Assembly: GCA_944474755.1 (NCBI GenBank)
Contig: OX104115.1
Span: 49,903,648-49,967,647 of the forward strand
DNA length: 64,000 nt
Source of the DNA: Limnoperna fortunei
Lineage: Eukaryota; Mollusca; Bivalvia; Mytilida; Modiolidae
Reading direction: 5' to 3'
The position numbers were made by a program, and so were the translations under genes. Positions within the stretch are counted from its first letter, which is position 1. Every line of letters starts with the position of its first letter. Positions 11,090-26,000 of the stretch are shown here, in pieces. Below the pieces are notes generated by a model that had not been told where the DNA came from, made no database searches, and worked only from the letters and a program-made list of their open reading frames with translations.

Positions 11090-14008
11090 TCTAATTAACC
11101 TCATTAGTAGATGTTACTATAGCCATAGGCAACAGGTGAGTTTGAATATTGGAACAGGTATGTCGCTGGTAAGCTTGTTTAATCAAGCTGTAAAACAGCT
11201 GGGGTTCTACCTTCGCATCAGGTAAATGGGGTAACAAACATTAGGGTTTATTAATTTACAAACATGTTTACACAGCATTGGGTTTTTTAATTACATCTTC
11301 AATTAAATTTTGACACCTGTAATTAACAAAAAAGCGTTAAAATTTATCAAAAATAACTGTTCATTTAATAGGTTTTTAACAGGACAAAATGTGGCATTAG
11401 CTACAGTTTTTAGTACCGGAAGTGGACACTAGGTGGTGTTTTTTAAATTGGAAAGTAGTCAATTGTTTCAAAAGATTTGCAATTACACATATTCCAAAGG
11501 GAAAACTAACATAAACATTGTTAAAAACCTAATAATATTTTCAGAAATTAAAATAAACAACACCTAAAAAATGTTAGAAAAGCCGTATTTTTGCAAAACA
11601 ATCAATATGAAATATTAACTTTTGTGATTTTTTTAAAACAAAATAAACTGGTGATGACATCTTTTAAATTAACTGAATTATTTTTTTTTTTATTATTATT
11701 ATTATTACATTTTTTCAAAATTTCATTTACCTTTTTTTAGTTCACATCTTTCCATATGCGCACCACCTACTGGTAACATGTTCGGTAGTAGGTATACAAG
11801 CCATAACATAAATGTGTCACACTAATGACTGTACCTTCAATAAACTATTAATTGCCACCTACCTACATGTAGGTGAAACCCCCGTTAAATAAATCGGGGT
11901 ATTTAAAATATGTATCAGATATACAAACATTGAAAACTTTTGTCGAATAAAAGTGTGCATTTAAAAACTTTAAAATTTATACACAATAAGTGTTAACAAT
12001 GAACTGTTGTTAATAAGTTTTTAATAAATTGTTAGAAAAATTTCTATAATAAAAAAATGTCCCACTGAGAACTTTCCTGTACAGGTGACTGGTGTTAATT
12101 GGTCCGCATGCAGTTTGTAATAATTACCATGGGAAAATGTGTTGCTTCTTTCTGATATGACCTTCCAAGGAATATTTTATCCACATGTTTTAGGATAAGC
12201 ATTTTCCAAATTGCAGTTGTAGGTTTAGTGAACAATATAGAAAAATAAAATAGCTGAAGATTATTTCCTTTTTTTTTGTTTAAGAAAATTAGAGCAACCC
12301 AGAAAGGTGCTTCGTTTTATTGCAGTTATGTACAGATATATTAACACGTGATGTCAAGTCTATGAAGGAATGCTCCTCCCATCGTTAAGTTTTTCCCGTC
12401 ACACCTATTGATTGGATTGTAATAGATGTGTTGCTTTGGATACACGGGGCCACCAACCTCTCAATTAAGTCAATCACATCAAAGGAATGACAGTTGACAC
12501 TGGATACTCACATTGTGCAAGTCGGATTGTTGTTGAATTTCCCGACAATAATATTATCTGAACAATTGTGTGAACCAAAAATAAAACTGGAACGTCACAA
12601 TAACAATGTCAAAATATGTTGCAAAACAGTTTTTATGGTTTCTTATGCATTGGAAATAAGTATTTTCTCACTGAAAGTTGGTGGTAAGTATATTTTACTG
12701 CATGTGCCAGTCATACCCGCCCCTTTGTGTTATTCAGGACAATATACGATCCAAGGTATGTTTTATTCTAAATCTAACTTGCAATTTTTAAATAGTTTTT
12801 CATCAACCTTTCTAAATCTTAAAATATATCAAAGTCAATATCTTTTAATGACTTTATTTTATTATTAAGAAATGTATTTTCCTTCTACATTTTATTTGCT
12901 ATTACTAGTACATTTTAGCACTGATTTTAACCAGACATATTTTTGTACAACATACTTGTTTTTAAAATCTCATTTTCGTATAAAAATCATTATCTATCTA
13001 AAGTCTTTTTTTCCCCCCCCCCTTCCCCATGCCTCGTTCTCGGCGAATCTTGTGCATGAGAGTTGGGGATTTCAAAATCATCAGTGTCATTCCAGGCTGT
13101 TTTTCCTTGCTTTATTTCCAGCAGTTGATCCCACGACCACTTGGCCACCAAACCAACCAATTTTATCTACATGTACAAATTAAAATTAAACCTTACAAAA
13201 CTAATTTCAAACTTATTTCAAATCAGGCAACTCCCTGAACTCCCAAACTGATTAAAGCTAGTACAAGGTATTATCAACTCACATGTAAATCAAGCAGAAT
13301 ATAGAATACATGGACAAACACTATTGTCAAACAGTAGCTGCATGCATAGCTTATAATTATACACTAGGGGGACTGGATTTGACAACATCTGGTCTAAAGC
13401 CATTGTGATTAAAAAATGAGCTTAAACTAGATCTTTCAGAACACAACCAATGCAAGTGTTTTTTCTATTTGTACTAGCATTTATACTTTATTTATTATAA
13501 AAGAAACATTCCCATGAAAGAAATAAGTTAATTATATACATGTAAGGTTATTCAGTAAGGATGAAACCTTTAATGCATTCTGTAAGATGTAATGTAATCA
13601 AGAGTTGGTGGTTTTGGGATTGGACCAGGAACTTACTGTGTAAATAAGTTACTTTCTTCAATCTTCAATCACATGGGATCCTGACTATTAGATTCCTTTA
13701 AGGTACCCTGGAAAATACACAGGCCATGTTAACTACTCAAAATACCAAAAACAGATTTTTTCAGTAGAGATGAAGCATTCAGGTACAAAGATATAAAGAT
13801 AAAAACATCAATGTATTTTAGGGTAGTTGTGGATAAAACTATTTCTTATTGTAATGAAAAAATCCATTCCTTGTATTTTTATTGATTTGAAAAGGGACTG
13901 TGTGTTGCATAAACTCAATATATTAAGATTTGTATATTCCAAAACATAACAAGTGTGAAATTTTTTTAAAATCATCTGGCAGTGTAAAATTTTTTATTAT
14001 TTTTTTAG
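11090..14008. other. Upstream region of the CCDC138-like gene
   Basis: No protein family recognised. An ATTGATTGG (inverted CCAAT) near 12407-12415 and a good splice donor GGTG/GTAAGT near 12684 could mark a first non-coding exon and promoter of the CCDC138-like gene; this is inference. The open frame at 12494-12868 would not read in frame into the first coding exon. A C-run with TTTTTCCCCCCCC sits near 13011-13021. Confidence 0.35.
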
Positions 14009-14009
14009 A

Positions 14010-14073
14010 ATGGTCAAGACCAAAATCAAACCAAAGAAGATGGATTTTGCTGAAAGTGATGATAGTGATTTAG
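14010..14073 (+). CDS. CCDC138: CCDC138-like exon 1 (first supported coding exon)
   Basis: Residues 1-21, basic then acidic (MVKTKIKPKK, then ESDDSD). The acceptor TTTTTTTAG sits just before the ATG, so this is an internal exon of the transcript and coding could begin in an upstream exon. Donor G/GTAAAT leaves phase 1. Confidence 0.7.
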
Positions 14074-17000
14074 GTAAATTTAAATTTGGAATATTTCATT
14101 AACCTTGTGTACAAATATTACAAGCATTATCTTATAATCTGAATTATTGTTGATTAATTACAGAAAATGTTAATACAATCTATATAAACCTTATTATTAT
14201 TTACAATTAATACCCAGTATATAAGGCCAGTATTGTATGAAGTTAATGTTTTTTTAAGAAGACGAGGTACTCTTAATTATGAGTAACAGCAGCTGTATTG
14301 TGTTACAGATAAAAATCAGCTGATTAAAACTTGGTGTGAATAAGAAAAACTAGATATCAGTGAGATGGTATTCATCTGTGTGGGCCTTATAAGGTCAAGG
14401 TCATCAAGTGTGGTATGCGACACATCACCTTGATTTTTTCTACCCACATATTAAATATCAAAAGCCTACTGCAAATGATAAAAAGTTAGCTCAGACACAA
14501 TTAGTTTCGGACAGATGGACGGACTGACTGATCACTAACGGAGTTTCCATCCATAAATTCAGTATACAGCTGTACATAACGAGGACAAACTTATCACTAT
14601 AAGGCATCTGCCACAAAGTAGCAGGGCCCTAATAAATTCAGTAACATTATGAATATTAATGTATTTCCTTAAAATTTTACTTGTTTTTAAATATCATTAT
14701 AGATTCAACGGTTACCCCTATAGATCCTCCAGATGACAATGCTCATGGTCAGATTATTGAGTCAGATAGCCTGTCAGATTTCTATTTGAATGATGTGAAA
14801 CAAAAGAAACACTCAAAACATCTTGGGAAAAAGAAAAGTTATCACCACTCGGATCACCTGGGCGATAAAGGTTTTAAATTATCTTGTGTTACTTGGTTGA
14901 AAACAAAAAAGGGGGAAAATTATTCAGTTTTAATAATGGGTTATGCCTTCATTGAAAACGATTTCTGTGCTATATTATCAACTATTACATGATAGCAATT
15001 CATATGTAGTCTGTAAAAAAAGTTTCTGTGATATGCGTCACGGATTTCCTGTAATTTAATTTTACTGGTAAACAAACAAGGATGTTATTCAATAACTAAA
15101 GTACTGGTTCTCTTATTTCTAAATTGGTCAGTAGGCTGCTGAAAGAAATAATAAAACTTATGTCCCATGGTAACTGAAATAGTTCAGATTGGGAGAGACA
15201 CAAATATTATACAACATTAGGTAATAAATTGACACTGATTGTTTATATACATGTACCTGGTAATTGCATATTGACTAAATTTGTCATTTCTAGGAGAATT
15301 GAACAAAAGTAAAGAAGAAAATATAAAAGACATTTACAGAGAACTTCAAGTGATAAGTGATAAACTGAAGGTAAATATTTTATCAACAAATGTTTTTTGT
15401 TTTTATACCCCCAACATTAGAAATGATAACATATGACCTAGCATTGAAATTGCACAATCCATTTATTTAGAAAACACATTTATGTTTTGTTTGTTATAAG
15501 TGAGATATTGAAAGAAATGCCCATTAATGTTTTTTGTATGAAAAAGTTTAGTGTTTAATTTATGAGCAACTTTCTCGTTGTAGTTTGAAAACAAGAAGTT
15601 ACATGAGAGAGAAGAAAAGGTCAAGGAAAGAGAACGCATTGTAGCCATATCATCAGCAAATGTTAAAACTATCACAGAGCATGAGGTCAGGGAAAAGCTG
15701 AAAGTTATGGAAGAGGTACTTACAAAAAGTTAATTCGAAGTCTCCCTTTTTTCCTTTTCAAAGTAGAATTCTGTGTTTTGGAATCAAGATCTTACCATTA
15801 TTATTTCTTAATTTTATTGTTTTTTCTTTGGTAACTATTTTTAAACTGTCAATAAAACAATCAGTTCTAATTTATCATGTCTTCTGGCTTGGTTTATTTT
15901 AATCTCACAGGTCCAAGTTAGTTATTCCTTACACTTGCAATGTATTTGGATCTGGTTTGTTGTTACTGTGGCCAAAATTTTATCTTTTAAAACATTTGGA
16001 AAATGAAAATTAAAGTCACCTGAATCATTTTTATTGTGTCTTCTATCAAAATTGTAACATACTGCTGCTTTTATTGTAAATACCTCATAGACATAAAATG
16101 CATATATCTGTCTGGGTGGGTAGGGGGTCCTTTACAAATAACCTCATGCAATAGAAATAAGTTATAGCTGTTGTTGCAGGCAACAGAAGTGGATCCAGGT
16201 AATTGGGAGCAGAATGTTCTAAAGAAAAATATGTAAAGGGATTACAAAATGGTGTTTGCTATCCCATGCATCTTTATGATTCGAATAAGTGAAGGCTATA
16301 TTTTAACACAAATGTTATCTTAAAGTACCAGCTATCGCATAAATAGCAAGACTAAAAAAATCTCTGGAATTATTTTTTGAAATCCTAAAACTTGAAATTT
16401 GTTTTATAGCTATGTATGATGCCTTTACCCACACCCAATAAAGGCAAGAATAATTATCCCTTGTCCTGATTTTGACTTGTACAATAGACAGAAAAACATC
16501 AAAATCATTTACTCATGCTTTTTAAGTAAACCCAGGTGAGTATTTCAGGCTCATATGGTCCTCTTAATTAATTATGATGTCATAATAATGTTTATTTGTA
16601 GAAGCATAAAGAAGAAATTTCAAAGTTAGAAATTCAGTTAAAAGAGAAAGCAAAAGAAAATAGAAGACTAAAGGACAATTTTGAGACACTAGTGAAGGCT
16701 AATGATGCTTTGAAAAAAGATGTAAATATGTTTTTATAAATTTTGTTTTTGGCATAGTCTTTAGGGAACTAAATATTAATATTTTTAGTAGGCAGAATAA
16801 TATAATGTTATCAAAATCAAATGTAAATAATGCTAATATATATAAAATGATGTTTTTTTTCTAAAAGCAAGAAAAGCGAACAAAATTTAAAGTGCACATA
16901 ATAGTACTGAACATTTTATTATATGATTAGTATGTTTGATACACAATACAATTTATTTCAAGGTAACATTTTACTTTAAAATAATCTCTATAGAACTATA

Positions 17001-20000
17001 ACAACAATCTTAAGTATAATCATGTATAATATTGTGTTTTATACATGTATATATAAATAAAAATAACCACTTTATGTTCTACTATGTAACAGGGTAATTT
17101 TAGACTTTTTTATAATATAACCAAATTTTGTAAATGAATTTATTCACTCCAGTGTGTTATATAGTTATATAAAACTTAATGCTGGTAGCTGTATTTGTTT
17201 AAAATAATGCTTTTAAATGTTAAGTAGATGATATGAATACTTTTATTTATAATGAATGATATTTCAGCATATATTCAATCCTATATTCTTTTTCTTTGTT
17301 TTGTTAGTATTTAAGTGATTTCTCCATTTCCTATGTTTGTAGTTTGATGCTTTACAAAGTCAACATGACAAACTGGAAAAACAGGCAGTCAGTGTACAAG
17401 CCAGATTGACAAATCTTCAGGTAAAACAGCTTTACATATAACATTATGGAAAAAAATTCAAACAGCTTTTTCTCTGGAAACCATTGTACACATTAAACCA
17501 AATCAAGAATAAATAAAGCCAGAATAGTTTCTTATAAGTTAAGTTTTGCTTGCCGATTCAACGTAGCTGCCAGTGCATTCAGATTTGCTGAAATTTCAGA
17601 ATTCTTTTTTTGACAGACCTCTTTGGCAGAAAGAATTGTTATATTATAGAAATGTGTATGGTCCTGTACTAGGTTTATGATCTTAATGCGAAATCAAAGA
17701 TGGCCCTCTCCACAAAACATATGGGCAACTTGCAAACACCTTCTCAAAAACTGACATGTTTAAACCAAATTAGACAGAAACAGGATAGTTCATGTATAAT
17801 TTAAATGAGTTTTTAATGACAATTTTCAGGGGTCACCACACTCTAAAAAATTAGGGAGAAGTGACTTCTCCCTTGCAGCCAAACAGGGAGGACTCAGGCC
17901 CTGATAGGGAGACTTCAGGGAGACACTAGGGAGAAGTCAGGGGGACCATACAAATAATTTCGTGGTGGTTACATACATTTTTCATTATTTACATCAATTT
18001 CCAGGATTATTTCTCTTGTGTTTTTAAACCATAACACACTTAGATTCAGTTTTTTTTCTTTCATTTTCATTATTATTCATGGTATGCAATAACAAACAGC
18101 ACATAACCTTTATCATTAATCAATGAAAAAGCACCAGATATAGGGACTATTTTTCTATCTACTTCAGTACTTGTAGCCATACAAGATATTCAAAAATAAA
18201 AATAGATCAACAAAAATATTTGTATATTTGTAGACATAAGCTTCATTCATGAGTTCTTGTATATCATAATATTCCTAACAGTTTGTTATGAACATGCCAT
18301 GGTTATCTGAGCAAAATTTCAAAAGAAGATAGATACAATAACATAACATTAAACCCAGAAATAATTCTTCTGTTCAGCAAACTTCCTCTTGGACAAAGTT
18401 GTGCTTATCCAAATTGCTTCCTGGGACACCCATCTACAGAACTTATCATGATGTCAATAATTACTATACATCTTTATTCTTTCAAGTGCAGCTCATTTTT
18501 TTATCAAAGAAAATTGTTAAATTACAATACATAAGACATAAATCGTTTGAATATATGTTAAATACGCACATTTTTTGCCGTTTTGTATTGGAATTACACA
18601 TTTACTGATAAATTGATAGTCTGGGTGAATTATTTGGACCAGATTTACAAGTATCTTATTTGAACCATCGGGCGACTTTAGTGGAAATAACAGTGCGACT
18701 TTGACTTCAGGTTCTAGTATGGTGACTGTCGCCCACTTCGCCCAGTGTGGTGAGCCCTGAATTTTAAATTCAACATGGCTCCCAGGGCTGTAAGTACATT
18801 CTGATTTAAAGGTTGTCCTCAACTAATTACTCAACTAATTAAGAGGTTGTAGTATCATTCTAAAATCAAGGAAGGCTTACACCATAGAACAAAGCATAAG
18901 ATAGTATCTTAAGAGAAATACATATAAACTGAACTTGACTCAGTTAATCATTTAAATAACAATTTGCAGGACAATTTATGTCTGCTAAAGTGGTTTTGGT
19001 GAGTCAAGTGAGGATTACAGGCATTGAGAGCCTATGGTTTATAATCAAAACAATATATTTATTATATGATATTATATATATATATAGTTTACTTAATATA
19101 TTTTTATTTATTACTTTTTTTTTATAGAAACATCTTCATTTGTAACTTCTCATAATCCTCTAGACTTATTTATATAGATATATATATAGGTGTTAAAAGA
19201 TTGAACTGTGTATTATAATCCATATTTTAGAGGAAACAAGATTTTGCTGAACGTCAAAAAGAAGTTGATGTAGGGAACATAGCCATGGCAACTGCTGTTC
19301 CAAAGCAGAAAGGACAACAGAGAGAGGACAAGAGTAGACCTCAAAAAGAGAAGAAGGTACATAAAAAATCATTTGAACAGCTTAGTAAATTTAGCACAGT
19401 TGTGGAATTTACATGTACATAACTTTTTAGCTCACCTGATCAAAAAGGTCAGTGTGAGCTATTTTCATCACTTGACGTCCGTCGTCATCTGTGTCTTCAT
19501 TTTCGTTGTCCGCGTTAAACTTTTCACATTTTAATCTTCTTCTCTGAAAGTACTTGGCCAATTGGAACTTAACTTGGCAGGAATGTTTATTATGTGGTTC
19601 TTAACTAACTTTAAGTTTTTGGTGCTGATCAAATATTAAACATGGCTGCCAGGGCCATTAAAGCATTCTGCTTGGCTGAAATTCAAAAATCTTCTTCTCA
19701 AAAACCATTTGGCAGATTGATTTGAAAAATTGCAGAAATGTACCTTAGATGGTCCTCTACAAAGTTTTAGCTTTTTGTGCCAGTCCAAAATCCAAGATGG
19801 CCACCATCACAGGACATAGTTTAACATAGGACCCTATGGGAAAACATACAACTTCATTGCAGAAATTGTTCCACACAATGAAGCCAAATTATGAATAAAA
19901 GTTTGGGTAGTTATCTTATTATTTTGAGTTTTTCTAGCCAATTGCAAATTCAACATTGCTTCCAGGGCTACTAGTGTATTCTGATTGGCTAAAGTAAACC

Positions 20001-23000
20001 TACATGTATTGACAGATTAATTTGAAAAAGAGCATGCAGTGTACCTTAGACCAATGGTCTGGAAACGGTCATATTTGCTGGACATGTCTGACATTTACAT
20101 TAAAATGTCAGACTAAGGTTTAGTCAAATCGGACATCTAAAAAAGTGATATTATACTTTTTTAATAATATAAATATCTTTTAGTTGGTTTTAATACCTCT
20201 AATATCCGATAGATATAAATATTTTATTAAAAAATCAACCCTAAGGCTATTTCCTGTCACTGACACATGTGTTTATTGAGTTATCATTCACTCCAGTCAA
20301 GTCAGTGTTAATTACGTAATATGGTTAACACGAACGGTGATAACCTAATTATGAGTACAGATCTGTTTCATCCATTTTGTAGAATATGCTAGTGCAACAG
20401 TATTTTGAAACAATAGGAATGAATTGTTTGTATGTTATATTGCTTAGAAAATATGACAACTTGATGGAAAAACACGTGTGGTCAAAATTGTATATCAGGC
20501 ATGCGCAAATGTACCTGACGGGAAAATCAATTAAAATTAAATTCTATTGAAATGATAGAACAAAAATGAATATTTAATTCTATAAATAATAACTTCTAAA
20601 AAAAAACGTGTTCAATCGCAGAATATCGTATAAATTCAATTCTGTTCCGAACTTGTGGTAATTTTGTAACAACTTCCTACTTCCAGTTAATGAAAATGTC
20701 TCACGAATGTTCATAAAAAAACGTTGTTTGCCATTACTTTGTTGAATAGACAACATATTATCTTATAATAAAGAAATTTTAGGAAGCAGAATGTTTTCCT
20801 ACATATATATCCTTTCTTCAGTGTTTCTTGCACGATGCATACATGTATATCAAAGGAACCCATCACAAAACAACAACTAATATCTACCACGATCTTGAAA
20901 ATAATTAAAAAAGACCTTAATTCTGAACTTTAAGGAAAAGCACATACACATCCCAGCTTAAGCAAACACAATAAAAAGTAGGTATAAATGCTAAACTTTA
21001 CTTAGCCTGCCTTTTTTTAAAGTACTTTGTACTTTTATATGATACCGGTAAAATGTCTGGCATGACTCGGTAAAATTTCCAGGGCCTTGCCTTAGACAGT
21101 CCTTTAAAAAGTGTGAGTTTTTTGTGCTTATCCAAAATCAAATATGGCCACCACTGTGGAACACTGCTTAACATAGGACCCTATGGAAAACCACACAAAC
21201 AGCTTCATCTATGAAACTGTTCCACACAATTTAACCAAATAATGCAGAAGTGAATTTTTGATTTTTTTGAGCAGATAGGAAATTCAACATGGCTGTTTTA
21301 TGTTTCAATCCCAAATACAAGATTGCTGCCTAGTAACCTATGAGAAAAACATAAAATTGCCTCTTCTCAGAAACTGTCCTACAAATTGCTGCCGATTCAC
21401 GGATTGGAAATTCAACATGGCAATATTCATAGAAAAGCATCTACACATAAATTCTTGAGCATTTGATACAAAAAATTTGCAAGAAAAGTCATGTGTCTTA
21501 GAAAGGCTTTTTTAAGTCAGGTGAGCGATACAGGCTCTTAAGACCCTCTAGCTAAGAAGAATTTTACATCTGGCATAAATGAATGAGTGCATTTTGTTTT
21601 GAAAATGAATTGCTAATTGCTTTCATGTTTTCCTGGATTATTTTTGTATTATCATGAAATGTAAAATATTTCATTCTTTTGTACTATTCTTAAATATGAT
21701 ACTTACATGTTTTGCAGTTTATCTCAAGTGGTTGTAGCTATGATATTATGGGTATACTGTTAGATTGGATATGTGATGCACACCTGAGGTATGCTGTAAC
21801 AGATCAACCCACCAAACCAGACAGATTCTCCTCTCCAGATTATGTCCTGGAAAGAGTATTAAAGGTATGCAAAACAAGACATAATGTGGAGTTTAACCAA
21901 ACATAAAATAAACATTTCAATTAACCACTAACGACAGAACAACCAAATAACAGAAAGAACAAAGACAAACCATGGGCATAAATAACTGACTTGGAAAAGT
22001 CCCATAAAACATTATATTGTTGGTATGAACATGTTAATTGGATCCAAAACCCTCCTCCTATATATGGCCCAAAAATGATGAGAAGAACCATCAGCTCCTA
22101 CAAACATGCAGACAACTGAAATCAACACAGACAAAAATACAATACAGTGTTCCCACATGACCATGGAAATTGAAAAAGATGGGGAATTATCTTTTTTTTC
22201 TGGTCGGAAAATTTCTGGGTATTTAATCCAAATAGCAAAAAATCCAGGAAAAGACATGGAATTTTTTTACATTTAAAAGTGCTCTTGATTGCAGTTTACC
22301 TTACATGTTTATATTACAAGATTTTGTTGTAACATTGTTGCTTTTAAGGGGCAAGATAATTTGCAACTAAGTTTCAATTCAGGATACTTCATTAGGACTT
22401 GTGAAAATTACTAGAGCACTTTAAGTAACAGTATTTGAAAATAATATTTCATTTTGTCAATATGGTTATTGAAACTGACGATGTTGTGCCATTCAAGAGA
22501 ACCTTGAAAACCATTGCAAAAACTTCAGAAAGTCCTTGAATTTAAAATGAAAATCTTTGTGAGAATCCTCTACAATAGTATACATATCCTGGCTTGCCAC
22601 AGACACACATTTTCATTGTGGATCGAAACCCTCCTAATATTAGCTCATCTATCTGAAAATAGAGCTAGACATCACCATCACTTTTTCCATCTGTCCATCC
22701 ATGGTCTATAAACTGCACTTTTGAATCTTCTGCATAGACAACACTTGGCCAATTGAAGCCAAACATTGCTCTGGAGATCCTCATCTAATATTCCTTATTT
22801 TGTTTTAATTTTTTTAATTATAGCCAACAGGGCAAATTCTTGTTTTTGATTAGCTTTTATAAAAATGTATATCCTAAAAAAGCAAATGGTATAAATAATG
22901 TATGTGAGGTCTTCAATAAAGATTCTATACTTTGTCCTGATCAGACAAAATACCTGGGTGATCCTTGTTACTGATTTGCTGATCTTCCCCTCTTATAGGA

Positions 23001-26000
23001 CAGGTCCAGTTTTGTAACACATTCCAAATGCTGTACGTGAAGTTCTCTACAAAGTCGTGGCTTTGTGCAAATAATCTATGCTACAATTTGTGTTATTTTG
23101 ACTTTATTGGAAAAATTAGATGGTCACCTTGAGCTATTAATTTTTTTTATTGCTGTAATTTAGTGTCTTCTCTGAAACTACAAACCCTGAATCAGACTTG
23201 CATTGGAATCCTTATTTCTGATTGTCTAACATTTTTAAATTGTTTCCTCTGGATCTATAAAGACAAATGGATAGGTGCATTATTGAAGTATGTCAGGGTC
23301 CTTTACAATTAGTGTCTTCAATTTATGCTTCAAACATGGCCACTATGAGGAATCCTTAGTTGTTATTGGCTGAAATAAGAAAATCTTTGAAAAAACAAGA
23401 CCAAATATAGTTTAATGTATTGCAGAGGAACACCTCATTCTTACATTAAACTTGAGAAAATTTTGTTTTGTTGACATCTATTAACCAGGTGATTGATATA
23501 GGCCCTTTGGAGCCACTGGTTGGTAATATCCTTTAAAGCAGATTTTTTTTCAATCACCCATTATTGTATTTGTTATACATCTACATGTATATTGATATTG
23601 AGTTTTTGGTGGTGATCAGATCTGCTCCTTCTAAGCAAATACCTCACAGTTTAAATTTTGATATTCAAAAAATGTTTCACAAGGTGGCTGTCTAAAAATG
23701 TTAAGTATTTGGTGCCAGTCCTTTTTCCAAGAAATTTACTGAAAATAATTTAACAAAGAACCCTACAGAAAATACATGTCAACAGCTTCTAAAACATTTT
23801 TTACTAAATTAGACACAAAAGATCAAGGCATTTGCAAATAAGGAATCTGTTTTGCCCATTAAAATCAAAGACAGCTTCCACCTTAACACATGGCTATATA
23901 GAATCCAACAGGAAATACAAACAAGTTAGGGTGAATGATAACGGTTCTTGTGATCCTTTTGGTTTAGTTTTACTATTTTATTCAAACAATTATTTATTAC
24001 CTAATTTTGATAAGAATTTATTCCTTGCATTCTTTATTTAAGAGTTTTCAGTAATTTTAGCAGATTTTCCATGTATTTTGTCTATCACTGATTTGGATTG
24101 TAATAGCAGCACTGCACTTTAACAAATCATGTATTTAGTTTCAAGTGCTATCACATTGCTGTGGTCTTGTCAAGTGTGCCTAAGTGTATTAATCTCAAGT
24201 AATTTGACACTAGTTACATGGACGTTAATGAATTGTGCATTTTACAGATCCTTCCTACATCAGTGGATATGCTGAGAGAATTTCCACCAAACAATTTTAG
24301 AATCAGCCTTCCATGTTTGCAGTTTATATATTGGTCATTAGTGAATGTTGAACAAGCCTCAGGACAACAGGTAGTTTTCAAGCTGAAAGTAGTTTCCTGA
24401 TTGTCAATCAAACTTCTTTTGTATTATTCTTCAGTATAAATCACAATGAAAGTTGATTATTGTATTTAGTTCATCATTTTGAATGGTCTGATTTGTTATA
24501 GGTCCCTGACACATAGTGTCTGATGCCCTATAGTGATCAGTATATCTGTCCAAAATCGTGTCCGGCTATTAACTTTTTTCGCTTTTTAGGTAGGCTTTTA
24601 ATATTTAGTATGTGGGTAGATAATATCAAGGTGATGTGTTGCATGGTGTGGTTAATGACCTTTGACCTTAAACTTTGACCTAAAGGTCAGTGGGGCCCAC
24701 AGAGATGGATACCATCTCAATGATATCTAGTTTTGTACACATGCCCATAGATATTTTTATATTTTTTGAATTACAATCTTTAATAATGTTGGTTCATTAT
24801 AAATTATTTAATTTTGGATGTAAGATTTTTTGAAAATTTTGTGTATACTCAAAGGAACAAAATTTGAAATGTTATGCTGACTTGTGTAGAACAAGTGGCT
24901 CCAAACAGGAAAATGATGAATTCAACAACTTTTTCCCACTTTAGTGTTTAATTTTTTTCATTAGCGAAAATATTATGGATTTATTGTAAATTATTTGTTT
25001 AGTTGATTGGAATAAACTCATTGATTTTGTACAAACTTGCATGTATGTATTTTGTATCATAGGTTACATAATTACAATCAACCCTTAACATGCTTCATCC
25101 AGTTGAATGTTGGCAAACATAGAACATTAGCTTTCTTTATTCTGATTTAATAGTCATTTAAATGAAAACCAAATTTCTTTGTTATGTATAATGATACTGA
25201 AAACTTATTCCTGTATTAAAACTGCTTATCTTTTAATCCTGAAGTGTGTAGCATTAAGCAGTTCCTCATTATGTTTATACTCCATTTTAACATCATTTTT
25301 CATTTTGCTCTTAAGAAATCTAACCTTTCATCAACACTCAGAAGATTAGGGGAAGAAATCTACAGATCAAAGACAGTTAAATTTATGGATATTAGTGAAA
25401 AGAGTGACCTTTCTCTATCACCAACAAAGGCAGATAAAACTACCAAAGATGGCATATATTTCAGAAGCTCCAATCATCATGTTAGACTTCTGTCTTCTCT
25501 GATTATTCTGAAAACTTTATCACAAGGTATGTTTCATTGTATGGATACATATATCAAGGGTTGGTTGATTTGGTTAGTTATCATTTTCATGTTCGACTAT
25601 AAATATTTTTCATTCATCATTATTATTATTATTATTATTATTTATGGGATAGGAAATTTCTGGTTTCCAAAAAATTACATGTTCCCAGTTGTTGTTAATA
25701 GGGGCAAAGAAGAATACAAATATGTTTTCACAAAAATCAGATTTATCTAAAACCAATTCAAACTGGTATTTATCAAATTATATTTTATCCACAGTACCTT
25801 TGATCTAAAAAAAAACATTTCTCAGAATTTGTTGAGTTTTTTTATGCCCCAGCGATGACATGTCTGGGGCATTAAGTTTTACTCATGTCTGTCTGTCTGT
25901 CCGTACAAATTTCTGTCAAGCTTTTCTCAGAAACCATATATGAGAACAATTTAAAATTTGGCAGGGTAGTTCAGTTTTACAATTTTATTTCATAAATTAG

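Noticed and set aside
12494..13183. Two adjacent open frames upstream of the CCDC138-like gene
   Set aside because: No family resemblance and they do not join in frame to the first coding exon.
25244..25750. 168-codon open frame as a stand-alone gene
   Set aside because: Only 25316-25526 is coding (exon 10); the rest is intron on either side of good splice sites.
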